From NCBI GenBank assembly GCA_034440615.1, contig JAOTOM010005128.1, positions 637,001-701,000 on the forward strand: a DNA stretch of 64,000 nucleotides, in the 5' to 3' direction. This stretch comes from Ashinkailepas kermadecensis. Its lineage: Eukaryota; Arthropoda; Thecostraca; Neolepadidae. A program made the translations under genes and the position numbers. The notes below the pieces were generated by a model, which did not search any database, was not told the DNA's origin, and saw only the letters and a program-made list of their open reading frames with translations. This document shows, piece after piece, positions 47,590-58,540 of the stretch. How positions within the stretch are numbered: the stretch's first letter is position 1; each line of letters begins with the position of its first letter.

Positions 47590-47735
47590 GTGGTGACACA
47601 GGCCACCAGTGACCACCAGTATAGGGCAGTTGTAGTGCAGGTAGGAGTAAATAACATAGGTTCTGCTAGGAGTGAGGAGCTGCTGCAGGACTACAGGGCC
47701 CTTCTGGCCACCCTGAAGCATAGCAATTGTCTGAT
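47590..47735 (+). pseudogene. LINE ORF1 fragment (SGNH-like), plus strand
   Basis: Reads YRAVVVQVGVNNIGSARSEE, then LLQDYRALLATLKHSN. It matches the esterase-like core of CR1-type ORF1 also found on the minus strand at 14080, and lacks flanking ORF1 or ORF2 sequence. Confidence 0.65.
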
Positions 47736-47982
47736 TCGGTTCTCATCGGGTTGCCGTCGCTACATATTTCAGAAGAATAAAATATAGAACTTCTGAGTTT
47801 ATTTATGGAGATGGGTCAATAGCTTTTTTTTTTAATTTAAATCATTCCCAATAATATCGCATTATGGGTGCCCAAAATTGAACATTTGCAAACCAGTACT
47901 CGCATGGCGTCGTTATTCCGATGGGTCGCGGCACCTAATCTAGCTGCCTCACCCACTAGCAGCCCGCCGCCGACGACCATAA

Positions 47983-49353
47983 CCCTCGCACGGCCGATGC
48001 TCCGCGCAAACTTCGTCCGGCCGGGGAGGGGGAGGGGGTTGTTACCTACCCTCCGGCCGGGAAGGTGGGTAGGTTACCTACTCCTCCCCCATATACATAA
48101 CGGCATTAGATAGATTGGGTGATTCTAAGAAGGAATTGGTTCAGTCCTTTTTGATCCGAGGTCAACGTAGAGGTCATATCAGGTCAAACAAAAACAAATT
48201 AATAGCGCAGGCAGCACAAAGACTTCAAGAACTATAGTGCACAATTATTCTTGCACTGCACGGCCAAAACTGATTTGTAGATCAATTTAGTCCTTGACCT
48301 ATAATGACCTGAGGTGACAGTTCAAAATTGGATAAACCGGAGGCAAAGAAAGCCAATTTATCATATTATCATACATGTTATTGGCACTACATAGGTCACT
48401 GACCTAGGATGACCTGCACCTGCAGTGATAAATTATTCGTGAACTAGGGTGGAAAATACCACTTTCTGAACACTGAATCGACATCCTCCCAACGGATTAT
48501 CGACATCGTGCTTCGTGATGAGTCGTTATGAAGTCTTCATATTTAATTTCTAGCAGTCTCTTGTTGACAAATAGCATGCTGATACTCACCATTGCGTATT
48601 GTGATGCACGAGTATCTGTTAGCACAATTCCAGGTAAGATGATTATCTATGATTATCAGTTGATATGGATATATATATTTTATATCGTTGTCGCTAAAAT
48701 AGTTACCCCTAAATTAGGTATCTCAAAACAAAGGGAATAGTTGCGCGTAGGAGTACGCTGTTGGATCATAATTTTGTTTCAAGAACTTATAAGTTATGTT
48801 AAGTAGGATCGTTTCCGTGGTCAATTTCGACATCCTACTGTACTCGTTTCGACATCTCACACCTAACGAAAAACCATTATTTTAACACTGTGCACCTGAC
48901 ATTCGCCACACCAAATATGTATCCAACGCATGGTACTGACAATTTTATAGCTTTTGCGAGAAATTTGTCATGTGATTTCAAAGGTCAAAGTCAATTTCCA
49001 GGTCAAGTCGGTCGGAGACCTATGATAACCTTGCTAGAGTCATTATGGTCAGATATGCTTCAAACTGTGCAATGGTTATTGAAAACGATATGCAATCTGT
49101 TGATCGATCGTGTATCTATATTGTCATAATATGTGAGATTTTCCGCAGTTTGGTCCGACATGCCGCCACTAAAGGGGTTGTAGGTCATTGACCTGACATG
49201 GGCTTGACCTGATAATTTTGGAGGATGTGTCAAATTGATGTAGCTTAAGGTACTGTAAATTTTAGGGCTCTAGAGCAAACCATTTTTTGGGTATGGTACG
49301 AAACGTCATGGGGGGGTGGTAGGTATTTACCCACCCACCCGGGTGTGCGAGGG
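47983..49353. mobile_element. Second piggyBac-like element
   Basis: The ends CCCTCGCAC and GTGCGAGGG (49345-49353) are inverted. The right flank is TTAA (49354-49357) and the left is ATAA, consistent with a mutated TTAA duplication. GC-rich hairpins with GGTAGGTTACC lie at the left end. The interior contains repeated AGGTCA/TGACCT hexamers and the nested repeat copy B. Confidence 0.6.
48423..48890 (+). mobile_element. 480-bp repeat family, copy B with signal-peptide-like frame
   Basis: Ends CAGTGATAAATTATTCG and TTTTAACACTG define the unit. ATG at 48528 opens MKSSYLISSSLLLTNSMLIL followed by TIAYCDARVSVSTIP. This is a basic-hydrophobic-polar pattern typical of a secretion signal, ending 106 bases later at CCAG-GTAAGA (donor at 48634). 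It is the best-preserved frame of the four copies. Confidence 0.7.
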
Positions 49354-49357
49354 TTAA

Positions 49358-50518
49358 CATGGGAGACGTGGCAGCTGCAATGGGGTGATGCAGGGGGCCC
49401 CTGACAGTTCCTCTAGGCTCCAATGGCTGTTCCGGGGCCCTCGGCCCAATCAATGTTCATCATGTTCTCCTATGCCTGCTCAGGGTCCCCTCGTTTGTCA
49501 AAGAATATACCTCAGGGGGAAATGTGACTGCCAGGGCCAATCAGCCAATCGGTCTTTGGCCAATCAGCAGCCTTTTTTGTGGGTGGGGGGGCATCGGAAT
49601 GGAATTGGTCTGCCCCAGACGAGTCCCTGGCATATACGGTTGGAATGGGAGGGGGCAGGTGCTCTCCTGTTTTTTTGCCGGTTCTCATGACACTCCGCTT
49701 CCCTCAGTTAGTCGGCACAGGTTAGTTGGTCACGAGCTTCATGGTTCTATACGGCGGCCGAAGGGATGGCGGCCATTGGAGTAAGCGTCCCCGGCTTGCG
49801 CCGAAGGCGCAGTTTTGCAAACGACGCGTGGTAGAAGGCAGATTCAGCTATATTTCCCCATCCCGTCAAGCTTTTTCGATAGGGTGTCCTTCGCATCACC
49901 TTCCCAGGATTATTTCGCCGATCGTCCGATAGATGTCGCTAGTATCGGTCGGTGGTCGCAAACATCAAAGTGCCGCCCGAGAGTTTCCGATCCGTTTACT
50001 ATTATCCGTGCTTGTACTAAGGCAGGTTTTAAGCCGATCCAGTTTCATTAAGTAACTTTTGCAAACAGGCATGCTGACACCTTGTAGAATGCGCCTTGTG
50101 AGATGGCCTGCATGGTGATCTCATTTGCATACGGAATTAATTTGCTCCGAAGGTTATTGACATTCCCCATCGTTCCAGTATTTCTGTTCGCAGTTTCATA
50201 CCAACCTTCCTGTATACGCGATGCCCAGTAAAGACGTTAAGGAAAGCTGAAATTAAATGTATTGCCAAGATCCCAGAATCATACCATTAAATAGACTAGT
50301 CGCTTGCCGTCGACATTCATCCTAAATACGCACACACGCACTTGCGCACGACCGCGAGCGGACCACTGTGCGGGCTAAGGCATGCCTTGCGAACAGGTAC
50401 ATGACTCTGCAAACTGGCCGGTAGACTCGGGCTGGTAGATTTGATTGTGGGCTGGTAGATGGTAGGTGCCACCAACAGGCCACGCCACTGGTAGACGGGA
50501 TCACTGGTAGACGCGCCG
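49358..50518. other. Intron 7, no recognised gene
   Basis: Short open frames only. This is the 3' flank of the antisense cuticle gene; no clear AATAAA on the minus strand was found close to its stop codon. Confidence 0.4.
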
Positions 50519-51752
50519 TCATACGTAGATGGGCTCGTACCCTGCAGCGTGCACGTCCTCTGTGGCCCGCCCAGGAGCGGTGTACGCCGGCTGGACCTGG
50601 GCCCGCTCCTGCTCCTGCTCCTGCCGCCCCTGTGGGCTGGAGTAGCTGAGCTGGACGGTGCGCTGCTCGGCCGGCACCTCGGTGGAAGGCACCACCGGTG
50701 TCGGGTACTCGGTCGGCACGGGCGTCGGCAGCGAGTCGCCGTCGGCGCGGAACCCGAGTGCGTCAGCCACGTAGCGCACCGACACGGTGGAGCCGTCAGG
50801 TGCGACGTAGCTGTAGGAGCCGAACACGGCGCCGTCGGAGCGTTGCTCCTCCCGACTGATGCCGTCGTCGGATAGGAAGCGGAAGGCGTAGCCGCCCTGG
50901 TCGTCGGTCTCGCTACTCGACTCCAGAATGCGTGCGACGGGCGGTTGTTCGGCACGCTCGACGGGCGGTTGTTCGGCACGCTCGACGGGCGGTTGTTCGG
51001 CACGCTCGACGGGTGGTTGTTCGGCACGCTCGACGGGCGGCTGTATAGCGCGCGCGGCCGGTGCGGCGTACCCGGCACTGGCGCGGACTGGCAACTCGGC
51101 GCGCAGCTCCGGCGCGGCGTACCTGGCGTTGGAGCGGTCTGACGCCTGGGCGGAGACGGCGGCTACCAGCGCCATCAGAGTCAGCAACAACTGCAATAGA
51201 GGCGGTGGTTATGCATGAGGCAGATAGGCACTGTTTTCACCAGTGTTCGTAGATCAAGCAATGGCTTGAATGCAAGCGGTGGTTATATATCGGAAAAAGA
51301 TCGGCGTTATATCGACTAGATACGGATATAACTGGGGCTGTGGCGATCGGTCTGGGTCGGATAGCGATGCACACATTCGATGCTTTCCAGAGTATGCAAG
51401 GAACAGCTAGTAACTGCATGTGAAATGCTAGGTTCTTTTTTCTGATAAGTGAACCTACAGTGGCAGATCTAGATGGCTTTCAGGTCAGTCCGCGCCCGCC
51501 GTAGCCGATTGTTCAGTAAAACTTGCGTAAGGGCATTTCAGATAATTTTGGATATTGCATTGCATATTTCATTAAGAAATATTACTTTCATAGGAATATT
51601 ACGCCCATAACTAACTAAATCTGAGAATTGATTTGTTGTCCATAGTTCCCTCCCCCTACAAAAGGTTGAAAACGAGCTTCTGGATCCTTCAAAATAAACT
51701 TTGCACGTAAATATGCTGGCCAAAACCGCACTGGCAAGCCAGCTACCTTCAT
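50519..51752 (-). CDS. Cuticle protein with RR-1-type chitin-binding domain
   Basis: Two coding exons on the minus strand. Exon 1 is ATG AAG (51752-51747) followed by a donor GTAGCT. Exon 2 runs 51190-50519 after the acceptor CTATTGCAG. Joined, the start is MKLLLTLMALVAAVSAQA, a good signal peptide. Then follow an Ala/Arg-rich part, four tandem PPVERAEQ octapeptides plus a partial fifth, and the chitin-binding Rebers-Riddiford region: GGYAFRFLSDDG, SREEQRSDG, GSYSYVAPDGSTVSVRYVAD and LGFRADGDSLPTPVP. A Pro/Gln-rich tail ends in YEPIYV. A two-codon first exon splitting the signal peptide is common in arthropod cuticle genes. The protein should be secreted into the cuticle. It lies antisense in intron 7 of the KCTD3-like gene. 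Confidence 0.92.
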
Positions 51753-51804
51753 TTCGATGTGTGGGAGAAGCTGATGGTGGTTTATCGCCCGTTGGTACAG
51801 CTAA

Positions 51805-51842
51805 TGTGATGATCTTCCCCTTGCTGTTCGGTGTTATATAGT
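51805..51842 (-). promoter_or_regulatory. Core promoter of the cuticle gene
   Basis: On the minus strand TATATAA (51840-51834) lies about 30 bases before GATCATCACATTAG, an initiator-like site near 51810. That is about 57 bases before the ATG of the two-codon exon. The spacing is standard for a TATA promoter and supports the chosen start. Confidence 0.75.
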
Positions 51843-51849
51843 TCGGTGG

Positions 51850-53788
51850 GGCCGGCAGGCGACCCTGGTCAGGACCAGTTATGATGTCACCTCCGATCCT
51901 CGGAGGGGAGGAGTGGTACTGACCAGCGCCCGTGGCGACTGACGGCGATCCAGATGTGATGTGATGGCCGGGACGCGCGTCTTCAGGCGGAGCCTTGGCA
52001 CGCTATCGCATCAGCTGGCTGTCCTTTGCGTGGGAAATGACTGATCGAGGATCATATGTAGTCCGGTGTGGCGGGCCCGAGTCATTCAGGTGACATTGGA
52101 AGTTCACAATGAAACGAAGCATAGCCGTGTACAGATCCTCGGGCAACGTAGGGGAGGGTGCATCCTACTGAACATGGTGTATGTGGGCACATGTTGATTT
52201 TATACTCTAGCCAGCATGGCAGCTAAACAGCAGAGCTGTAGACGTCTCGTTACAAAGTGCAAAGCTGGGCCCGCAAAAACAGGAGGTTGGTGTCATAAAG
52301 CGACCTGGCCAATGCTAAGCTGAGGAAGACTGGTATTGCAGGTAAATTGCCTGCAATGCTGCATTCTCCACCCATGCTAGTTGAAAAAAGCGGTCGAAAC
52401 TAGTTACAGTCACATAATGTGCTGTAAGCTATCGAATTATGACCGTAGATTGTTCAACTCAGAGTTGCTCAGACGGATAATTTATGTTCGGAAAATATAC
52501 TCGAGATCTCAATAGGGAATGATGGTGCAACCAGATGAAAGTGAACCAAAGTGTAATCTGTGTGGTACTGAATGCCATACTTGGATTCGAATACCGGAAA
52601 AATTGGGGCAGAGTGCTATTTTTCAGAGCAGGGTTGATGACGAATCGATGGGCGCTACATAACCAGTAGCAGTCGATGCGCCCCTAAGCCCAAATAATCA
52701 ATCAATCAATCAATCAGATGACGAATCGATATGAGTAGAAGCTGGCTAGGATTTCGACTACAAAGAATTGCCGGTTACCGAGAGTATTTCTCAGCGTTCC
52801 CATTCAGAGAAGGGTTCACTCTCGCCCGTTCGCCCCAGAGGGCAATAATGGTGCCGACTAAAGAAAACGTGTTACTTACGGCGAAATGAATCCCAATCCG
52901 ATCCGATATCGACCCGATCCGACCCGACCGTCAATTTTTCGTTTGTTGAAACAATAGCAAGTGATTAGGTGGTTTCGAATACCAATTTATTCTCTCAGGA
53001 TTGGGCATGCTCCTTTGGTTTTTGTTTTTACCAACTGCATCCCAATATTTCCACTGAGTTATTCACAATCATTGTTTAAAGAACACGTTTCGTTGTTGCA
53101 CTTCACGTGCCAGCGGAGTTCGCCGTGTAGAGACAGCCGGCCGCTGGTCAAGTGGCACTGGCCACATAGTGCAGCGTGACCCGGAGCTGGGCGATGGCAC
53201 GTCTGAGTGGCAGCGTTTACATGATGCTGCGCTGTGTGTGGGCGTGTGGGTGTGGGTAGGTGTAGCCGGGTGTAGCCTAAGCCGAGCGGATATGCTGTGA
53301 GACAGCGGGACGGTGACAGTTGTTGCCGCCGCCGATACCTGTCGACATTTGGGCATCGTGTGTTGACGTGCGAGGCGTGCATGTCATTCGGCGGAGGAAC
53401 CCCGCTGGGCCAGGATTGCATCGAACTTCGGCTGAGGTTAATTGGTTTTAAGTTAATTATGCAGAAATCTGAGACACTTTCCCCAAATCAGTCTCATCCG
53501 TTGAATATGGTGCACATATCGGTAATTTGAATGCACAGTGTCGATTTGATAAAATCAGACGTACCTGTGTATTTCCGACATTAGTTTGCTATCTTTCGTT
53601 CTTATTTATTTCCTGACGAAGTTGAACACCATGCATTATGTCTTGATGGGCTGCCATGAGAGCATATTTGCGGTAGATTCCTTAGGTGTTCTGCTCGCTA
53701 TGGTCGCTGATTCTCTGTCTGTAGATCTGGAGCCTAAGTGACAGCATCTTCCTCTGGCTCGTCCGATCCCTCTAATGGCACCTGACAC
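51850..53788. other. Intron 7, no recognised gene
   Basis: Apart from the mini-retroposon at 52650 I see no gene. Short GC-rich frames at 53059-53421 have no family resemblance. It includes the distal upstream region of the cuticle gene. Confidence 0.4.
52650..52716 (+). mobile_element. 67-bp hairpin-tail mini-retroposon, perfect 14-bp TSD
   Basis: Begins GGGCGCTACATAACC, closes with GTCGATGCGCCCC and ends CCCAAATAA(TCAA)n. The flanks GATGACGAATCGAT at 52636-52649 and 52717-52730 are identical. Confidence 0.94.
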
Positions 53789-54272
53789 CAGTGATCAATT
53801 ATTCGTGAAAAATGGTGGAATATACTACTTACTGGACACTGAATCGACATCCTTCCCAAAGAAGTATCGACATCGTGCCTCTTGGAGCGTGTCTATGAGG
53901 TCTTCATGCCTCGTTTCTAACAGTATCCCGTGAATAAATATTAGCTTATGCTTACCATAACGGATCCGGGATCGTGATGACGAACATTCCGTAGTGCAAT
54001 TCCAGGTATAGTAATTACCTATGATATGTTATGTTATACAAGGCCAGTTTATAGCATAGATATTTGTATCGTTGTCGTTGATATCGGCATCCCCAAATTA
54101 GGTACCCCTCAAAACATACAAAACGTGTAGTTTTATGTACGTAATTGTCTCATAACTTGGATTTAAGGAAAAAAAAGTATTTTAAACAGCATTATATCCA
54201 TGGTGATTTCGACATCCTCCTGTACTCGTTTCAACATCTCACACCTAACGAGAAATCATTATTTTAACACTG
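53789..54272 (+). mobile_element. 480-bp repeat family, copy C
   Basis: Same ends as copy B (CAGTGATCAATTATTCGTG and ATTTTAACACTG). The frame starts ATGAGGTCTTCATGCCTC but is broken by a TGA eleven codons in; the donor-like CCAG-GTATAG is kept. It forms an inverted pair with copy D. Confidence 0.75.
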
Positions 54273-54589
54273 CCTGACTGGTAATTATACTTTATATTTT
54301 CGGTTTTTAATATGCAATCCCTTCATGTAAAATAGTCGTGTGCATCCAGTAGTCAACTTGGACAACTGCAGCAAATGTGCCTCCGGAATGTATGGCTGGA
54401 ACCGCCATTGATCACGAGATACAAATTATAAGTGAAATGCTATCTGTTATCTTTTGCATTATAATGCACCTTGAAATGTATGTATATGTTGATCCCCCCC
54501 CCCATTTTAATTCTGAATCCGCAATTGGTTTTCTGAAGCGTCATATAATCAAGCATAAGTTGTCTCAGATCGATAATAACAGCCATCTA

Positions 54590-55071
54590 CTGTGTTAAAA
54601 TAATGGTTTTTCATTAGGTGTGAGATGTCAAAACGAGTACGGTATGATGTCGAAATTTTCCATGGAAGCAATCTCATTTAACAGAAATCACCAGTTCTTC
54701 GAACACGATTCTGATCCAACAGCGTATTCATACATACACCTTTTTCTTTGTTTTGAGATACCTAATTTAGGGGTAACTATTTTAGCGCTAGTAATACGAA
54801 ATACCTATCATTATCAACTGATATTGTATAACAGACCACATCATAGGTAATCCTTGTATCTGCAATTGTGGTAAGAGATGTTTGTGCATCACAATCTGCA
54901 ATGCTCAGTATCAGCATGATGCTTATCAACAAGATACTGTTGGAAATTAGGTATGAACACTTCATAGCAACTCATCATGAAGCAGGATGTCAATACTCCG
55001 TTGGGAGGGATGTCGATTCAGTGTTCAGAAAGTGGTATATTCCACCCTGTTTGACGAATAATTTATAACTG
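54590..55071 (-). mobile_element. 480-bp repeat family, copy D
   Basis: This copy is inverted relative to copy C. The minus-strand frame from 54965 reads MKCSYLISNSILLISIMLIL then SIADCDAQTSLTTIA, again signal-like. Its donor has decayed to CAG-ATACAA. Copies C and D with the 317-base spacer form a 1.28-kb foldback. Confidence 0.75.
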
Positions 55072-55481
55072 GCCATCTATCATAGATCTTCTCGGAATTG
55101 TCGACATAATTGTGTCGGATATGACGACTCGGCTGGTGATCTGATAGACCCGCCACGTGACAGACTCAGAGGTGGCGGTAGATGGCGACCTCTTCACCAC
55201 CGGCGACGGCCAACCCTGACATTGGCGTCGCACGAGAACACTTGGTCGGCGTTGTCGGTTTGGTAGCGGAGCTAGGATTATCGTGAAGTTACAGACAATA
55301 AGGAAGGGAGGGAGTAAGAGGCATGTAGTGAATAATCAACATAGTCAGTGGAAACGGAAGTATTTGACATATAAATATGTGGAAATGTGCAGTATGCGGT
55401 CAAACAACCAGAATAGGATACATCTTATCCTGCGCGTGATTGACTCCTCTGCTCGTGGCCTGTCTATGCTGCTGGTGTGAA

Positions 55482-55535
55482 TGTGCGCCACATGACCCCG
55501 TAGTCGGCGCGCTCTTAAACCCAAGTAGTCAATCC
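55482..55535 (+). mobile_element. 54-bp hairpin-tail mini-retroposon
   Basis: Begins TGTGCGCCACATGACC, closes with GTCGGCGCGCTC and ends CCCAAGTAGTCAATCC. The flanks GCTGGTGTGAA at 55471-55481 and 55536-55546 are identical over 11 bp. Confidence 0.92.
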
Positions 55536-55989
55536 GCTGGTGTGAAGTGCGTGTATGCCGTGCTCGCGATGACACCGCTGCGCACGTCTCCAGCGGGTGA
55601 CGCGGCTGCCACGCGGACCTCGTGACGCGGCAGTGACGACACCGTCGCGCGGGGTAATGGGTCGCTGCGGTACCGTCATCGGCAGCGCGCGCGGCACGCC
55701 GGGCTCCGACACGTCCCGCCGCCATTTGGAGCGTGAAATGTGTTCGTCATGCGACGGTGGAGCGCGCCGGGGTTGGGCGCCGGCCGGCCGGCCGCTTCCG
55801 TCTGCGCTGTGACTTGCCAAGGCCCCGAGTGAATCCTCTGGATCGGGGCCGGAGAGAACGACCAGACACACCCTGTCGCCGGCGGCCCCGGCACGCGCTG
55901 GCATTGCGTCAGGTCGGCTGGCGGGTCTTGACCCGGCGAAAATGTCGACCGGTCATCCTCGACCCACCGTCTGCCGCTGTCGTGGGGCC

Positions 55990-56220
55990 ACCGTGATATG
56001 ATTGACAGCGGCATCTCTGGCGGCACCGGAGGTATCCAGTGGCCTTGTGACATGATTGACAGCGGCGTCTCTGGCGACACCGGAGGTCTCCGGTGGTCTT
56101 GTGACATGATTGACAGCGGCGTCTCTGGCGACACCGGAGGTCTCCGGTGGCCTTGTGACATGATTGACAGCGGCGTCTCTGGCGACACCGGAGGTCTCCG
56201 GTGGCCCTGTGACACCGATA
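55990..56220. repeat. 57-bp minisatellite, 4 copies
   Basis: Units carry GACATGATTGACAGCGGCGT and CTCTGGCGACACCGGAGGTC. It directly precedes a second array in intron 7. Confidence 0.92.
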
Positions 56221-56244
56221 GGTGGCGTGTCTTCGGTGTCGCCA

Positions 56245-56605
56245 ACTGATGCCGGTGACACAATTGATACCGGTGGCATGTAACCGATACCGGTGGCATG
56301 CAACCGATACCGGTGGTTTGTAGCCGATACTGGTGGTTTGTAACCGATACCGGTGGCATGTAACCGATACCGGTGGTTTGTAGCCGATACTGGTGGTTTG
56401 TAACCGATACCGGTGGCATGTAACCGATACCGGTGGTTTGTAGCCGATACTGGTGGTTTGTAACCGATACCGGTGGCATGTAACCGATACCGGTGGTTTG
56501 TAGCCGATACTGGTGGTTTGTAACCGATACCGGTGGCATGTAACCGATACTGGTGGTTTTTAGCCGATACTGGTGGCATGTAGCCGATGCCGGTGGTATG
56601 TAACC
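56245..56605. repeat. 20-bp repeat in 60-bp higher-order units
   Basis: The 20-base monomers vary around AACCGATACCGGTGGCATGT. They alternate as GGCATGTAACC, GGTTTGTAGCC and GGTTTGTAACC to give a 60-base higher-order period repeated about five times. Confidence 0.93.
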
Positions 56606-57440
56606 GATCACTAACCGTTTAACAACACCACTAACCGTTAATTATCACCACCCCAGGGGGTGGCTGCTACCACCAGGTCGTTTTCCCCGCACCCTGCGGA
56701 AATAGCTCGTGGCATCGCGGCGCCGTCTGGCATGATCGATGGACCAACTTGTGCGGACATTTTTGAAGGAAAAAAATGCTGAGGTCGTTTCAGGTCCCCC
56801 AGTTATGACCTCCTTTCTGTATGCATCCCTAGTGCATCGGGTTATTGGTTTTAGCTCTTTGGGGGAGGGAATATGGTTCGATCTTAGCTTCTGATGTTTT
56901 ATCAAAGTGATTTTGTTGCACCACGCCGCTCCATGGCTGATGCTCTGAAGGTCAAACGAATGCATTAAGCTTGGTTGACCTCACGCAACCTTTCTTTGCA
57001 TAACATGATCCATGGTCTATTGTATTCTCAGAGGCAGTCAATACACGGGCTCAGTCTGTTATGGTGGCCGATACCAGACATGTCGGTGATATCGATTGAT
57101 TTTAGCCTATCCTGGTGGGTTGACCAAAAGTGCGAAATTGAGTACCGTCGGATTCGTTTCAGGACATGCGACGCGCTAGGTTTTATGCCGTTGCTCCATT
57201 CAAATTAGATGTGAAATGGTGAGTGAATGTCCATCGCCTTCACCACCCCCACCCCCACACAAACACACACTCGGAGGGAAGGGCTGGCAAGCTCGGCAGC
57301 CGAGGTTAAATGATGATTCAACTCAATTCAACTCAATAATGATAACATAATTTACTTATGAAAGCTAACTTGCCATCGCATTATTTGGCATTGGTAAGTC
57401 GCGCGGCCAACGTGCACAATGTACATCGGTCGTCTGTCGA
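56606..57440. other. Intron 7, no recognised feature
   Basis: Unique-looking DNA with short unsupported frames only. Confidence 0.4.
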
Positions 57441-57449
57441 GGTAAGTGC

Positions 57450-58395
57450 TGCCCGCCGTTGCCGCGTCAGACTGTGGCACGGTACCGTTGCTGTGGCGGG
57501 CTGTGATACGGCACCGTTGCTGCGTCAGACTGCGGCACGGTACCGTTGCTGTGGCGGGCTGTGACACGGCACCGTTGCTGCGTCAGATTGCGGCACGGTA
57601 CCGTTGCTGCGTCAGACTGCGGCATGCTATGCGACCTATGCAATCGATGCACACCTAAACTAGAATCAGATTGTGGCACGGTAACGTTACTGCGTCAGAC
57701 TGCGGCACGGTACCGTTGCTGCGTCAGACTGCGGCATGCTATGCGACCTATGCAATCGATGCACACCTAAACTAGAATCAGATTGTGGCACGGTAACGTT
57801 ACTGCGTCAGACTGCGGCACGGTACCGTTGCTGCGTCAGACTGTGGCATGCTATGTGACCTATGCAATCGATGCACACCTAAACTAGAATCAGATTGTGG
57901 CACGGTAACGGTACTGCGTCAGACTGCGGCACGGCACCGTTGCTGCGTCAGACTGTGGCACGGCACCGTTGCTGCGTCAGACTGTTGCACGGTACAGTTG
58001 CCGCGTCAGACTGCGGCACGGTACCGTTGCTGCGTCAGACTGCGGCACGGTACCGTTGCTGTGGCGGGCTGTGACACGGTACCGTTGCTGTGGCGGGCTG
58101 TGACACGGTACCGTTGCTGTGGCGGGCTGTGACACGGTACCGTTGCTGTGGCGGGCTGTGACACGGTACCGTTGCTGTGGCGGGCTGTGACACGGTACCG
58201 TTGCTGTGGCGGGCTGTGACACGGTACCGTTGCTGTGGCGGGCTGCGGCACGGTACCGTTGCTGTGGCGGGCTGTGACACGGTACCGTTGCTGTGGCGGG
58301 CTGTGACACGGCACCGTTGCCTCGTCAGACTGCGGCACGGTACCGTTGCTGTGGCGGGCTGTGACACGGTACCGTTGCCGCGTGTTCGCGCCGGC
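57450..58395. repeat. 29-bp minisatellite with an embedded ~108-bp block
   Basis: The 29-base units alternate between TGCGTCAGACTGCGGCACGG and TGTGGCGGGCTGTGACACGG, each followed by TACCGTTGC. In the left half a block with ATGCTATGCGACCTATGCAA and TGCACACCTAAACTAGAATC is repeated three times among the units. Confidence 0.93.
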
Positions 58396-58511
58396 AGGTA
58401 GCGTTGACCCTTGTCGTCGATTGTATGGCGCCTATAGTGTTTGGCAAGGGTGAGACTGCTGCCGTGTTTTAATCAGAAGATGAAGGGATGGACTGTATTA
58501 ACAATGCATTT

Positions 58512-58540
58512 ACCACGGTTAAGGCAGTTAACCGTGGTAG
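58512..58540. repeat. 12-bp hairpin
   Basis: TACCACGGTTAA pairs with TTAACCGTGGTA around GGCAG, just after the 29-bp array. Confidence 0.85.

Noticed and set aside
51194..51196. Start codon of the cuticle protein at 51196
   Set aside because: The codon there is TTG within a splice acceptor (TTGCAG). A real ATG AAG plus donor lies at 51752-51741 with a TATA box upstream.
57450..58395. Splice-junction array for an unseen exon
   Set aside because: No exon of either gene lies beside it and the phases of exons 7 and 8 join directly, so no missing exon is needed here.
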